Assembly (NCBI GenBank): GCA_002709185.1
Contig: PAQB01000035.1
Span: forward strand, 1-15,146
Source of the DNA: Flavobacteriaceae bacterium
GTDB taxonomy: Bacteria; Bacteroidota; Bacteroidia; Flavobacteriales; Flavobacteriaceae
Direction of reading: 5' to 3'
DNA: 15,146 nucleotides
The notes beneath the pieces were generated by a model. That model saw only the letters and a program-made list of their open reading frames with translations, did no database searches and was not told where the DNA came from. Positions within the stretch are counted from its first letter, which is position 1, and each line of letters opens with the position of its first letter. The position numbers and the translations under genes are program-made. Of this stretch, positions 1 through 7,248 are shown piece by piece.

Positions 1-36
1 CTTACCAAAGCCATCAAACGTGCAGAAACAATTTAA
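1..36 (+). CDS. trpE: Anthranilate synthase component I, C-terminal end only (partial)
   Basis: Frame 1 is open from the window edge and reads LTKAIKRAETI followed by TAA at 34-36. Only eleven residues are visible, so identity rests mainly on context: trpG, the glutamine amidotransferase partner, starts one base after this stop, and trpE is the usual gene before trpG. The short basic and alanine-containing tail is the kind of C-terminal helix seen in TrpE. The catalytic chorismate-binding region lies outside the window. It could in principle be another gene upstream of trpG, but that is unlikely. Confidence 0.75.
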   Translation, partial: LTKAIKRAETI

Positions 37-37
37 A

Positions 38-604
38 ATGAAACATATTTTAGTCATAGATAATTACGACAGCTTCACTTATAATCTAGTTCATTATTTG
101 GAAGATTTAGATTGCAAGGTTACGGTTGCAAGAAATGATGAAATTGAATTAGAGGCTGTGGCAGCTTTTGATAAAATTTTATTGTCTCCAGGCCCTGGTA
201 TTCCAGACGAAGCCGGATTGCTAAAATCCATTATTAAAACATATGCCAAAACCAAAAGTATTCTAGGCGTTTGTTTAGGCATGCAAGCCATTGGAGAGGT
301 CTTTGGAGCAAAACTTAAAAATTTGAGCACCGTTTACCACGGGATTCAAACCAAGGTAAAAGTGAATTCAAAAAAGGAATTATTATTTAAAAACTTAGGC
401 CCCGAAATTCAAGTGGGACGCTACCATTCTTGGGTTGTTGAAAATGATCTTCCGGATTGCTTCGAAATTACTTCGGTAGATGAAAATGGTCAAATTATGG
501 CAATTCGACATAATGAATTAGATGTCAAAGGTGTACAATTTCATCCCGAGTCTGTACTTACCCCGGATGGAAAAACAATGTTAAGAAACTGGATCAATTC
601 ATAA
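38..604 (+). CDS. trpG: Anthranilate synthase component II, glutamine amidotransferase
   Basis: Releases ammonia from glutamine and passes it to TrpE for conversion of chorismate to anthranilate, the first step of tryptophan synthesis in the cytoplasm. The 188-residue protein is a stand-alone class I amidotransferase: N-terminal DNYDSFTYN (8-16), the oxyanion-loop region SPGPG (50-54), nucleophile Cys79 in GVCLGMQ, and the catalytic His169 and Glu171 in FHPES. I chose ATG at 38, not the in-frame GTG at 20, because the GTG lies inside trpE and the family begins close to the DNYDSF strand. The trpE-trpG junction is TAAAATG, a one-base gap with no Shine-Dalgarno sequence, suggesting translational coupling. 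It is not fused to TrpD as in E. coli. A PabA role in folate synthesis, shared by some TrpG proteins, cannot be excluded. Confidence 0.96.
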   Translation: MKHILVIDNYDSFTYNLVHYLEDLDCKVTVARNDEIELEAVAAFDKILLSPGPGIPDEAGLLKSIIKTYAKTKSILGVCLGMQAIGEVFGAKLKNLSTVYHGIQTKVKVNSKKELLFKNLGPEIQVGRYHSWVVENDLPDCFEITSVDENGQIMAIRHNELDVKGVQFHPESVLTPDGKTMLRNWINS

Positions 605-605
605 A

Positions 606-1592
606 ATGAAAGTACTATTAAATCGGCTTATCAATCACGAAAGCATTAGCGTAGAGGAAGCCAAGGAAATTTTAATCAGCATCTCAAAAGGAGATTACAA
701 TGCATCTCAAATTGCATCCTTTTTAACTGTATATATGATGCGGAGTATCACAGTTGAAGAATTACAAGGATTCCGAGATGCCTTGCTCGAATTGTGTATT
801 GCTGTAGACTTAGAAGCCTATAATCCAATTGATTTGTGTGGAACAGGCGGTGATGGAAAAGATACTTTTAACATCTCTACGCTATCTTCATTCGTAACAG
901 CAGGAGCTGGAGTTCCAGTGGCCAAACACGGTAACTATGGGGTCTCATCGGCCTGTGGCTCGTCCAATGTTTTAGAAGCCTTGGGTATCACTTTTTCAAA
1001 TGACAAAGACCACTTGAAGCGCGCCATTGAAACCGCCAATATCTGTGTATTGCATGCGCCTTTGTTTCATCCTGCCATGAAAAATGTAGCTCCAATTCGA
1101 AAGGCATTGGGAATTAAGACCTTTTTTAATATGCTTGGTCCGATGGTCAATCCATCATTCCCCAAACATCAAATAGTTGGGGTTTTTAATCTCGAATTGT
1201 TGCGTCTATATAATTACCTCTATCAAAAAACAGATAAAAACTACAGCATTGTACACGATTTGGGGGGGTATGACGAATTGTCTCTGACCCAAAGCGCAAA
1301 AATAGCCTCTAACCACTCCGAATGGATATTTTCACCTGATGATTTAGCTTTAGAACCTGTTGAAGAAGCTGCTATATTTGGCGGAAATACAATTAAAGAG
1401 GCCACTCAAATTTTTGAATCTATTATTTCTGGAAATAGCAGCAAAGCGCAAAAAAATGTGGTCTGTGCCAATGCAGGACTGGCCATTGCTACGGCCAAAC
1501 AAATTTCTCACGAAGAAGGTTTTGATCAAGCTAAAGAAAGTTTAGAAAGTGGCAAAGCCAAGTTATGTCTGACCAAATTAATTGCCTTGTAA
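606..1592 (+). CDS. trpD: Anthranilate phosphoribosyltransferase
   Basis: Joins anthranilate to PRPP to give phosphoribosylanthranilate, second step of the tryptophan pathway. The 328-residue length is normal for a stand-alone TrpD. Visible motifs are the PRPP-binding glycine loop CGTGGDGKDTFN (78-89), the KHGNYGVSS loop (107-115), the anthranilate-channel segment PIRKALGIKTFFNMLGP (163-179) and the metal-binding Asp223-Glu224 in GYDELSLT. The KHGN loop reads YGVSS where many homologues have RSVSS; I take this as a lineage variant. Translation starts one base after the trpG stop in another TAAAATG junction. A run of seven G (1262-1268) encodes the two glycines before Asp223 region and is the only long G tract in the window, but the frame is intact. 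Confidence 0.97.
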   Translation: MKVLLNRLINHESISVEEAKEILISISKGDYNASQIASFLTVYMMRSITVEELQGFRDALLELCIAVDLEAYNPIDLCGTGGDGKDTFNISTLSSFVTAGAGVPVAKHGNYGVSSACGSSNVLEALGITFSNDKDHLKRAIETANICVLHAPLFHPAMKNVAPIRKALGIKTFFNMLGPMVNPSFPKHQIVGVFNLELLRLYNYLYQKTDKNYSIVHDLGGYDELSLTQSAKIASNHSEWIFSPDDLALEPVEEAAIFGGNTIKEATQIFESIISGNSSKAQKNVVCANAGLAIATAKQISHEEGFDQAKESLESGKAKLCLTKLIAL

Positions 1593-1593
1593 A

Positions 1594-2379
1594 ATGACCA
1601 TTCTTGAAAAAATAATAGCAGACAAACGCAAAGAGGTAGAGCTCCGAAAACATCTTATTCCCATTACTCAATTACAACAATCCGTATTGTTTGATAGGGC
1701 TAAGAATTCTTTAAAAAATCGACTCATAAACAGCCCCTCCGGAATCATTGCAGAACACAAACGCCGCTCACCTTCTAAAGCAGTCATAAATCAAAGTTTA
1801 AATGTACAAGATGTGGCGAAAGGCTATCAAAACGCAGGAGTTTGTGGCATGTCTGTACTGACCGATCAAAAATATTTTGGGGGCTCCATTGAAGATTTAC
1901 TTGCAGCACGTGCCAGTTGCAGTCTCCCGCTTTTAAGAAAAGATTTCATTGTAGATCCCTATCAAATAATGGAGGCAAAAGCTTACGGTGCAGACGTTAT
2001 TTTGCTCATTGCATCTGCCTTGAGTAGAGCGGCCATAAAAAGCCTTTCTCTTTGTGCACATCAACTAGAACTGGAGGTGCTTTTGGAAGTACACAATCAA
2101 GAGGAATTAGAAAAAGCCCTCATGCCTTCCTTAGATATGATTGGCGTAAACAATCGAAATTTAAAAACTTTTGAAGTGGACCTTAAACACAGTCGTGAAT
2201 TAAGCAATTACATTCCAAAAGACTTTGTAAAAGTTTCGGAAAGTGGCATTGGCAACGTGGCGGCGATTAAAGGACTAAAACCCCACGGCTTTCAAGGATT
2301 TTTGATTGGTGAAAGTTTTATGAAAACAGATAACCCTGGAGAGAGTGCCAAAGAATTTATAAAAAAACTAAACGCATGA
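1594..2379 (+). CDS. trpC: Indole-3-glycerol phosphate synthase
   Basis: Closes carboxyphenylamino-deoxyribulose phosphate to indole-3-glycerol phosphate with loss of CO2 and water. The 261-residue protein is a single-domain (beta/alpha)8 barrel, not the TrpC-TrpF fusion of enterobacteria. The family signature residues are present: Glu54 and Lys56 in IIAEHKRRSPSK, Lys116 in LPLLRKDF, Glu165 in LLEVHN, the IGVNNRNL phosphate/substrate strand (183-190) and Glu216 in SESGI. I chose ATG at 1594, one base after the trpD stop (third TAAAATG junction), over a TTG at 1582 that lies inside trpD. Its own stop overlaps the trpF start by four bases. Confidence 0.97.
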   Translation: MTILEKIIADKRKEVELRKHLIPITQLQQSVLFDRAKNSLKNRLINSPSGIIAEHKRRSPSKAVINQSLNVQDVAKGYQNAGVCGMSVLTDQKYFGGSIEDLLAARASCSLPLLRKDFIVDPYQIMEAKAYGADVILLIASALSRAAIKSLSLCAHQLELEVLLEVHNQEELEKALMPSLDMIGVNNRNLKTFEVDLKHSRELSNYIPKDFVKVSESGIGNVAAIKGLKPHGFQGFLIGESFMKTDNPGESAKEFIKKLNA

Positions 2380-2990
2380 AACTAAAAGTCTGTGGGATGA
2401 AATACAAGGCCAATATCAAAGCAATTGCTGCGCTTAAACCAGATTATATGGGCTTTATTTTCTATGAAAAAAGTTCACGTTGTGTGACAGAAAAAATTCC
2501 ACAAATCCCAGAAGTCACAAAAAAGGTTGGCGTTTTTGTCAATGCACGACTTGAGGTGGTACAAAAAGCAGTTCTGAAACATGGCCTTAAAGCAGTGCAA
2601 TTGCACGGAGCTGAATCTCCAGAATATTGCCAAGTACTCAAAACTGATGCGATCGAAATTATCAAAGTTTTTTCTATCAAAGATCAATTTGATTTCAATA
2701 AACTGACTCCTTATGAACCCCATGTAAATTATTTTCTATTTGACACCAAAGGTCCAAACCCTGGTGGTAATGGGTTTTGTTTCGATTGGGACGTTTTAAA
2801 AAATTACAATTCTGAAACACCTTATTTTCTAAGCGGAGGTATTGGGATTAAGGATATTGAAAAACTCAAAGCCTTCAAAGAAAGTAAAATAGCAGAAAAA
2901 TGTTATGCGGTTGATGTCAATAGTAAATTTGAACTTCAGCCGGCATATAAAGACCCCATTAAACTTAAATCATTTATTCAAAAATTATGA
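2376..2990 (+). CDS. trpF: Phosphoribosylanthranilate isomerase
   Basis: Performs the Amadori rearrangement of phosphoribosylanthranilate to the deoxyribulose phosphate used by TrpC. The 204-residue protein has the short TrpF barrel: the general base Cys6 in KVCGMK, GFIFYEKSSR (26-35), VGVFVNA (51-57), VQLHG (75-79), the general acid Asp123 in LFDTKGPNPGGNG with the following glycine loop, and a phosphate-binding LSGGI (152-156). The start overlaps the trpC stop as ATGA (2376-2379), and its TGA overlaps the trpB start the same way, so ribosomes probably re-initiate through both junctions. The end of the family motif reads VDVNSKFE where VDVSSGVE is common, a mild divergence. Confidence 0.96.
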   Translation: MKLKVCGMKYKANIKAIAALKPDYMGFIFYEKSSRCVTEKIPQIPEVTKKVGVFVNARLEVVQKAVLKHGLKAVQLHGAESPEYCQVLKTDAIEIIKVFSIKDQFDFNKLTPYEPHVNYFLFDTKGPNPGGNGFCFDWDVLKNYNSETPYFLSGGIGIKDIEKLKAFKESKIAEKCYAVDVNSKFELQPAYKDPIKLKSFIQKL

Positions 2991-4168
2991 GTTATCACGT
3001 AGATAAAAAAGGTTATTATGGCCAATTTGGTGGCGCATTCATACCCGAAATGCTTTATCCGAATATAGAAGAGTTACGCCAAAAATATTTGAGTATCATG
3101 GCAGCGCCTGACTTCGAATTAGAATTTAAACAATTGCTCAAGGACTATGTGGGGCGTCCAACTCCCCTCTACTTTGCAAAGCGATTTTCTGAAAAATACA
3201 AAACTAAAATATACTTCAAACGCGAAGATTTATGCCATACTGGAGCGCATAAAGTAAATAACACCATTGGTCAGATATTGGTCGCCAAACGCTTGGGGAA
3301 ATCACGTATCATTGCAGAAACAGGCGCAGGACAACATGGAGTGGCAACGGCCACTGTTTGTGCCTTGGCTGGACTTAAATGCATTGTATACATGGGCGAA
3401 GTGGACATTGCACGTCAAGCGCCCAATGTTGCCCGAATGAAGATGCTTGGAGCCGAAGTGCGGGCGGCAACATCGGGAAGTAAAACCCTTAAGGATGCAA
3501 CCAATGAAGCCATACGTGATTGGATCAATCATCCCGAGGACACCCACTACATCATCGGAAGTGCTGTCGGGCCACACCCCTATCCAGACATGGTCTCTCG
3601 CTTTCAATCGGTAGTCTCCGAAGAAATAAAATGGCAGCTCAAAATAATGGAAGGCAAAGAAAACCCCAATTATGTGGTGGCTTGTGTGGGGGGTGGTAGC
3701 AATGCTGCGGGTGCTTATTATCATTTTTTAGACGACACAAACGTGGGTCTCATTGCTGTTGAGGCTGCTGGAAAAGGCGTGGATTCTGGTAAAAGTGCAG
3801 CCACTTCCATTCTGGGAAAAGAAGGTATCATTCACGGCAGTAGAACCCTTTTAATGCAAACCCCCGATGGACAAATTACCGAACCTTACTCAATTTCCGC
3901 CGGATTGGATTATCCCGGAGTAGGCCCCATGCATGCGCATCTATACACAAGTAAGCGCGCAGAATTTATTCCAGTTACGGATGATGAGGCCATGACTGCA
4001 GGACTGGAATTGTCGCAATTGGAAGGCATCATTCCCGCCATTGAAACTGCCCATGCCTTTGCAATATTTGAAACAAAAGTTTTTAAACCCGATGATGTGG
4101 TCGTGGTTTGCTTGTCTGGGCGCGGCGACAAAGACTTAAATACCTATATCGATTATTTTAAATTATAA
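2987..4168 (+). CDS. trpB: Tryptophan synthase beta chain
   Basis: PLP enzyme that condenses indole with serine to make tryptophan, in an alpha2-beta2 complex with TrpA. The 393 residues match the usual length of the main (TrpB1) form. Evidence includes the N-terminal YGQFGGAFIPE segment (11-21), PLP Schiff-base Lys89 in CHTGAHKVNN, catalytic Glu111 in AETGAGQHG, the PLP phosphate loop CVGGGSNA (233-240) and a C-terminal CLSGRGDKD. The presence of a full allosteric N-terminal region and trpA next door argue against the stand-alone TrpB2 form. The start lies in an ATGA overlap with trpF. Confidence 0.98.
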   Translation: MSYHVDKKGYYGQFGGAFIPEMLYPNIEELRQKYLSIMAAPDFELEFKQLLKDYVGRPTPLYFAKRFSEKYKTKIYFKREDLCHTGAHKVNNTIGQILVAKRLGKSRIIAETGAGQHGVATATVCALAGLKCIVYMGEVDIARQAPNVARMKMLGAEVRAATSGSKTLKDATNEAIRDWINHPEDTHYIIGSAVGPHPYPDMVSRFQSVVSEEIKWQLKIMEGKENPNYVVACVGGGSNAAGAYYHFLDDTNVGLIAVEAAGKGVDSGKSAATSILGKEGIIHGSRTLLMQTPDGQITEPYSISAGLDYPGVGPMHAHLYTSKRAEFIPVTDDEAMTAGLELSQLEGIIPAIETAHAFAIFETKVFKPDDVVVVCLSGRGDKDLNTYIDYFKL

Positions 4169-4173
4169 TATTG

Positions 4174-4938
4174 ATGAACCGAATTCAAGCAAAACTAAAA
4201 GAAGATAAAAAGCTAATCTCCATCTATTTTTCTGCGGGATTTCCAGCGCTAAACGACACCGTAGAAATCATTAAGAATCTCGAAAAAAGTGGCGTTGATA
4301 TGATTGAAATTGGGCTTCCTTTTAGCGATCCCTTGGCCGATGGCCCTACCATCCAACAGAGTTCTACAAAGGCACTCAAAAACGGCATGCATACAGAGTT
4401 GCTTTTTGAACAGCTGAGAGACATTCGAAAAGAGGTTTCAATTCCTCTAATTTTAATGGGGTATTTCAACCCAATGCTACAATATGGCGTAGAAGCATTT
4501 TGTAAAAAATGTCAAGCTGTAGGCATCGATGGATTTATCATTCCTGACTTGCCCGCTCAGGTCTATGACGAAGCCTACAAAACCATTTTTGAGCGTTATG
4601 GCTTGATCAATATTTTTTTAATCACGCCTCAGACCTCGGATGCTAGAATTCGTTATATGGATTCCATTTCAAACGGTTTTATTTATATGGTGAGCAGTGC
4701 CAGTACGACGGGCGCGCAAAGCGGATTCGGACAAAAACAACAAGACTACTTTAAGCGGGTTGCCGATTTAAACTTAAAGAGCCCTCAAATCGTTGGGTTT
4801 GGAATTTCAAATAATGAAACTTTTAGACAGGCTACATCCCATGCAAAAGGGGCCATTATTGGCAGTGCCTTTATCAAATTTTTAGCTAACAAAGGCGTGT
4901 CTAAAATTCCTGATTTTATTGCAAAAATTACAGCTTGA
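4174..4938 (+). CDS. trpA: Tryptophan synthase alpha chain
   Basis: Cleaves indole-3-glycerol phosphate to indole, which is channelled to TrpB. The 254-residue barrel carries the two catalytic acids, Glu45 in MIEIGLPFSDP and Asp56 in LADGPTIQ, plus PLILMGYFNPM, GFIIPDLP and the phosphate-binding VGFGI. I chose ATG at 4174, five bases after the trpB stop; a TTG at 4171 directly before it is less likely. This is the last gene of the trp operon. No GC-rich hairpin with a T tract follows it; instead a promoter for the next gene overlaps its stop codon, so read-through into the lipoprotein gene is possible. Confidence 0.97.
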   Translation: MNRIQAKLKEDKKLISIYFSAGFPALNDTVEIIKNLEKSGVDMIEIGLPFSDPLADGPTIQQSSTKALKNGMHTELLFEQLRDIRKEVSIPLILMGYFNPMLQYGVEAFCKKCQAVGIDGFIIPDLPAQVYDEAYKTIFERYGLINIFLITPQTSDARIRYMDSISNGFIYMVSSASTTGAQSGFGQKQQDYFKRVADLNLKSPQIVGFGISNNETFRQATSHAKGAIIGSAFIKFLANKGVSKIPDFIAKITA

Positions 4939-4962
4939 GTCTAGATTTTTTTATTAGATTTG
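4935..4962 (+). promoter_or_regulatory. Bacteroidota-type promoter for the lipoprotein gene
   Basis: TTG at 4935-4937 is followed after 17 bases by TAGATTTG at 4955-4962, an exact match to the -7 consensus TAnnTTTG. A start point a few bases downstream would fall near 4966-4970. This excludes the ATG at 4963 as the main start on such a transcript and supports the ATG at 4984. It is the only promoter here with both elements visible. The -33 TTG overlaps the trpA stop codon. Confidence 0.5.
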
Positions 4963-4982
4963 ATGGATCCCAAATCAAATCT
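4956..4982. repeat. Perfect 9-bp inverted repeat between the promoter and the lipoprotein start
   Basis: AGATTTGAT (4956-4964) and ATCAAATCT (4974-4982) are perfect inverted copies around a 9-base loop that contains GGATCC. The left arm covers most of the -7 element and the right arm ends one base before the ATG at 4984. The stem is AT-rich and no T tract follows on either strand, so it does not look like an intrinsic terminator. It could be an operator or an RNA hairpin close to the start codon; both are inferences. Confidence 0.65.
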
Positions 4983-4983
4983 C

Positions 4984-5367
4984 ATGAAATCAAAGTTCTT
5001 CTGTCTACTGCTTAGTGCAGCCTTATTTGGTTGTAAAAGTCCTAATCCACAAGTTCCAAAGGTCAATATTGAGCCACATGATATCATCAATTCGCCTGTT
5101 GAAGTTATTGTCAATCCCATGGGGGTATGGGCCGCCTTTGAGGGGGAGATTGGGGACGTGCAACTTTTTAATGCAAATGGTAAGAGATTAGCCATTGGCG
5201 CTTTAGTCAGATCTGGTCCCGTGGTCTTTGCAAAGACCCTGAAATTCGATGCAAACGAGAGTTGCAAAGGACTGCTTGTCATTCGGCATCAGCCGGAAGG
5301 AGATTTAATTGAAGAACAAAAGATAGTAACTTTAAAAATCCCAGTGCGTTTCAAACCTAGCGAGTAA
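4984..5367 (+). CDS. Small lipoprotein with a Gmad2-like immunoglobulin domain
   Basis: Predicted 127-residue exported lipoprotein of unknown role. MKSK is followed by a short hydrophobic stretch and the lipobox ALFGC, with Cys17 as the lipidation site. Residues about 36-123 look like the Gmad2 (bacterial spore germination Ig-like) pattern: NSPVEV near the start, GVWAAFEGEI where the family typically has a W/F-rich FEA strand, VQLFNANGKRLAIG matching the 'L.DanGk.La.G' strand, and a closing LKIPVRF. The family call is from remembered pattern, not a search, and the first half is divergent. I prefer ATG 4984 over ATG 4963 because it gives a compact signal peptide and lies downstream of the predicted promoter. 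The stop overlaps the convergent yaaA gene by 11 bases. Despite adjacency I see no functional tie to tryptophan synthesis. Confidence 0.75.
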   Translation: MKSKFFCLLLSAALFGCKSPNPQVPKVNIEPHDIINSPVEVIVNPMGVWAAFEGEIGDVQLFNANGKRLAIGALVRSGPVVFAKTLKFDANESCKGLLVIRHQPEGDLIEEQKIVTLKIPVRFKPSE

Positions 5368-6115
5368 AAACCAATTTATTTTCAGTAGAAAGATTGGCAT
5401 CAAAAGCGTAGCGTTCTGCATTAAAAGTTTTTAGTGCTTCGATTGTTTCCGCCTTGGTTTCCACAATATGGCGCGTCATAAGGCCTCGAGCCAATTTAGA
5501 AAAAATAGCAATGGTTTTGTATTGACCATTTTTAAATTCTTTAAAGTCAATGTGAACTATTGGCGCTTTGAGAACTTTGGTGTCAATGGCTTTAAAATAT
5601 TCTTGACTTGCAAGATTGACTAACAATTCATTTTGTGTCATTTCGTCGTTTAGGGAAGTTGTTACTTTTTGACGCCAGAATTCGTAGAGATTCTTGTGTT
5701 TACCTACAGTTAACTTAGTCCCCATTTCCAGACGATAGGCTTGGATCAAATCCATCGGTTTTAACAAACCATACAGCCCCGAAATGATACGAACTGTATT
5801 TTGCAATTGCTCTAATTTATCTTCTGAAATGCTATAGGCATCCAAACCACGGTATACATCGCCACTGAAAGCGTAGATTGCTTGGCGGGCATTTTTAGCG
5901 TTGAAAGGAAGGCTCCAAGATTGGTTGCGTTCATAATTTAGACTGCTGAGTTTTGGGGAAATATGCATGAGCTCAGAAAGTACCTTAGGAGATTTCTCCT
6001 TTAAAAGTGCATTGAGTTGTTGGGCTTCCTTTAGAAAACAGCCTTCTGAACTGAATCCTGTCGGCAATTCACGCTCAAAATTTAGTGACTTGGCGGGCGA
6101 AATAACAAGTTTCAT
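5357..6115 (-). CDS. yaaA: YaaA/DUF328 peroxide stress protein
   Basis: Cytoplasmic protein that in E. coli lowers free iron and limits peroxide damage to DNA and proteins; also reported to bind DNA. The 252 residues match the family length. Diagnostic segments are N-terminal LVISPAKSL (3-11), the long core block IISGLYGLLKPMDLIQAYRL (110-129) followed by EMGT, LASQEYFKAI (168-177), the late KLARGLMTR (207-215) and the closing LVFTR. It lies 101 bases downstream of the rluD stop on the same strand and has a candidate -7 element of its own, so it may be transcribed separately. Its last codons overlap the lipoprotein stop on the other strand. Confidence 0.93.
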   Translation of the reverse strand: MKLVISPAKSLNFERELPTGFSSEGCFLKEAQQLNALLKEKSPKVLSELMHISPKLSSLNYERNQSWSLPFNAKNARQAIYAFSGDVYRGLDAYSISEDKLEQLQNTVRIISGLYGLLKPMDLIQAYRLEMGTKLTVGKHKNLYEFWRQKVTTSLNDEMTQNELLVNLASQEYFKAIDTKVLKAPIVHIDFKEFKNGQYKTIAIFSKLARGLMTRHIVETKAETIEALKTFNAERYAFDANLSTENKLVFTR

Positions 6116-6134
6116 AACAATTTATATTTACATT

Positions 6135-6142
6135 CAAAAGTA
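6135..6142 (-). promoter_or_regulatory. Candidate -7 element for yaaA
   Basis: On the minus strand this reads TACTTTTG, an exact TAnnTTTG match, ending 19 bases before the yaaA ATG. No TTG is seen at a normal -33 distance, so the call rests on one element plus position. Confidence 0.38.
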
Positions 6143-6216
6143 CCAACAAATTTCAAAATTAAAAAAAGTTAACACTCAATATTTTTGATACAGCCATTAA
6201 AAAAATCAATGCAATC

Positions 6217-7248
6217 CTAATGCGTATGCTTGGAATAACCCCGCCATTTTTCAATGCAATGGCTCATGTCTTCTGGCATATCACAAGAGAACGAAAGCCA
6301 TTCATTGTTTGTTGGGTGTACAAAACCCAATGTCTTTGCGTGCAAGGCTTGCCTTGGAAGTATTTTAAAGCAATTGTCTACAAACTGCTTGTATTTTGTA
6401 AAAGTCGTTCCTTTTAAAATCTTATCACCGCCGTAGCGCTCGTCATTAAAAAGGGTGTGCCCAATGTGTTTCATATGGACGCGAATTTGGTGGGTACGGC
6501 CTGTTTCAAGGGTACATCCTACCAAAGTTACATATCCCAAGCGTTCTAAAACTTCGAAATGCGTAACTGCTGGCTTACCTTTATGGGCATCTTCGCCTAA
6601 AAATACGCTGTTTTGAAGCCTGTTTTTTGGGTGTCTTCCTATGTTTCCTTCAATCGATCCTGTGTCGTTTTCAATGTTTCCCCAAACCAAGGCAACATAA
6701 GAACGCTCGCTGGTTTTGGCTTTAAATTGGGCCGACAGATGGACCATGGCATGATCGTTTTTAGCAACCACCAAAAGCCCGCTGGTATCTTTATCAATGC
6801 GGTGAACCAAGCCTGGGCGGTTGCTGCTGTTGTTGGGTAAATTATCGAAATGATAAAGCAAGGCATTGATTAGGGTTCCTGAATAATTGCCATGACCAGG
6901 ATGCACGACCATTCCCGCTGGCTTGTTAACGACTAGCAAAGCATCATCTTCATAAATCACATCTATTGGAATGTTTTCGGCTACCAAAAGGTTTTCGTGA
7001 GGGGGATGTGCAAACATAACGCGAATTTGGTCCTCTGGTTTGACTTTGTAGTTGGATTTAACTGCGACTTCATTGACAAAAACATGACCTGATTTTGCAG
7101 CCGCTTGAATTTTATTTCTCGTTGCATTTTCCACAAAATTCATCAAATATTTATCAATACGTAGGGGTTGTTGGCCTTTGTCAACTACAAAAGAAAAATG
7201 CTCGTAGAGATCGTTTTGCGAATCTAAATGGTCATGAGAATATTCCAT
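6217..7248 (-). CDS. rluD: RluD/RluA-family 23S rRNA pseudouridine synthase
   Basis: Isomerises uridines to pseudouridine in RNA; by architecture most like RluD, which modifies helix 69 of 23S rRNA. In the 343-residue protein an N-terminal S4 RNA-binding domain (about 28-75, beginning LRIDKYLMNF) precedes the catalytic domain, with VVNKPAGMVVHPG (106-118), the catalytic Asp152 in HRIDKDTSGLLVVAK, LETGRTHQIRVHM and a late LHAKTLGFVHP. I chose ATG at 7248, not the preceding TTG at 7251: it overlaps the PASTA gene stop as TGATG, which indicates a two-gene operon. The exact target uridines (RluD versus RluC sites) cannot be read from sequence. Confidence 0.9.
   Translation of the reverse strand: MEYSHDHLDSQNDLYEHFSFVVDKGQQPLRIDKYLMNFVENATRNKIQAAAKSGHVFVNEVAVKSNYKVKPEDQIRVMFAHPPHENLLVAENIPIDVIYEDDALLVVNKPAGMVVHPGHGNYSGTLINALLYHFDNLPNNSSNRPGLVHRIDKDTSGLLVVAKNDHAMVHLSAQFKAKTSERSYVALVWGNIENDTGSIEGNIGRHPKNRLQNSVFLGEDAHKGKPAVTHFEVLERLGYVTLVGCTLETGRTHQIRVHMKHIGHTLFNDERYGGDKILKGTTFTKYKQFVDNCFKILPRQALHAKTLGFVHPTNNEWLSFSCDMPEDMSHCIEKWRGYSKHTH

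Noticed and set aside
20..37. Upstream in-frame start codons: GTG 20 for trpG, TTG 1582 for trpC, TTG 4171 for trpA, TTG 7251 for rluD
   Set aside because: Each has a better ATG a few codons later that fits the family N-terminus and the close junction to the upstream gene; most of the alternatives lie within that gene.
1262..1268. Run of seven G in trpD as a possible phase-variable slippage tract
   Set aside because: The frame is intact, it encodes conserved glycines, and a core biosynthetic gene is an unlikely target for phase variation.
3302..3724. 140-residue minus-strand open frame inside trpB
   Set aside because: It lies wholly antisense to a strongly supported trpB, its residue pattern is Cys/His-rich low-complexity reverse-complement text, and it has no family motif or promoter.
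4941..4982. T tract and inverted repeat after trpA as a Rho-independent terminator
   Set aside because: The T tract comes before the stem, not after it, and the stem is AT-rich; on the minus strand the stem is followed by an A tract.
5284..5298. CGGC-ATCA-GCCG stem-loop near the 3' end of the lipoprotein gene as a terminator for yaaA
   Set aside because: The stem is only four base pairs, lies inside coding sequence and has no T tract on the minus strand.
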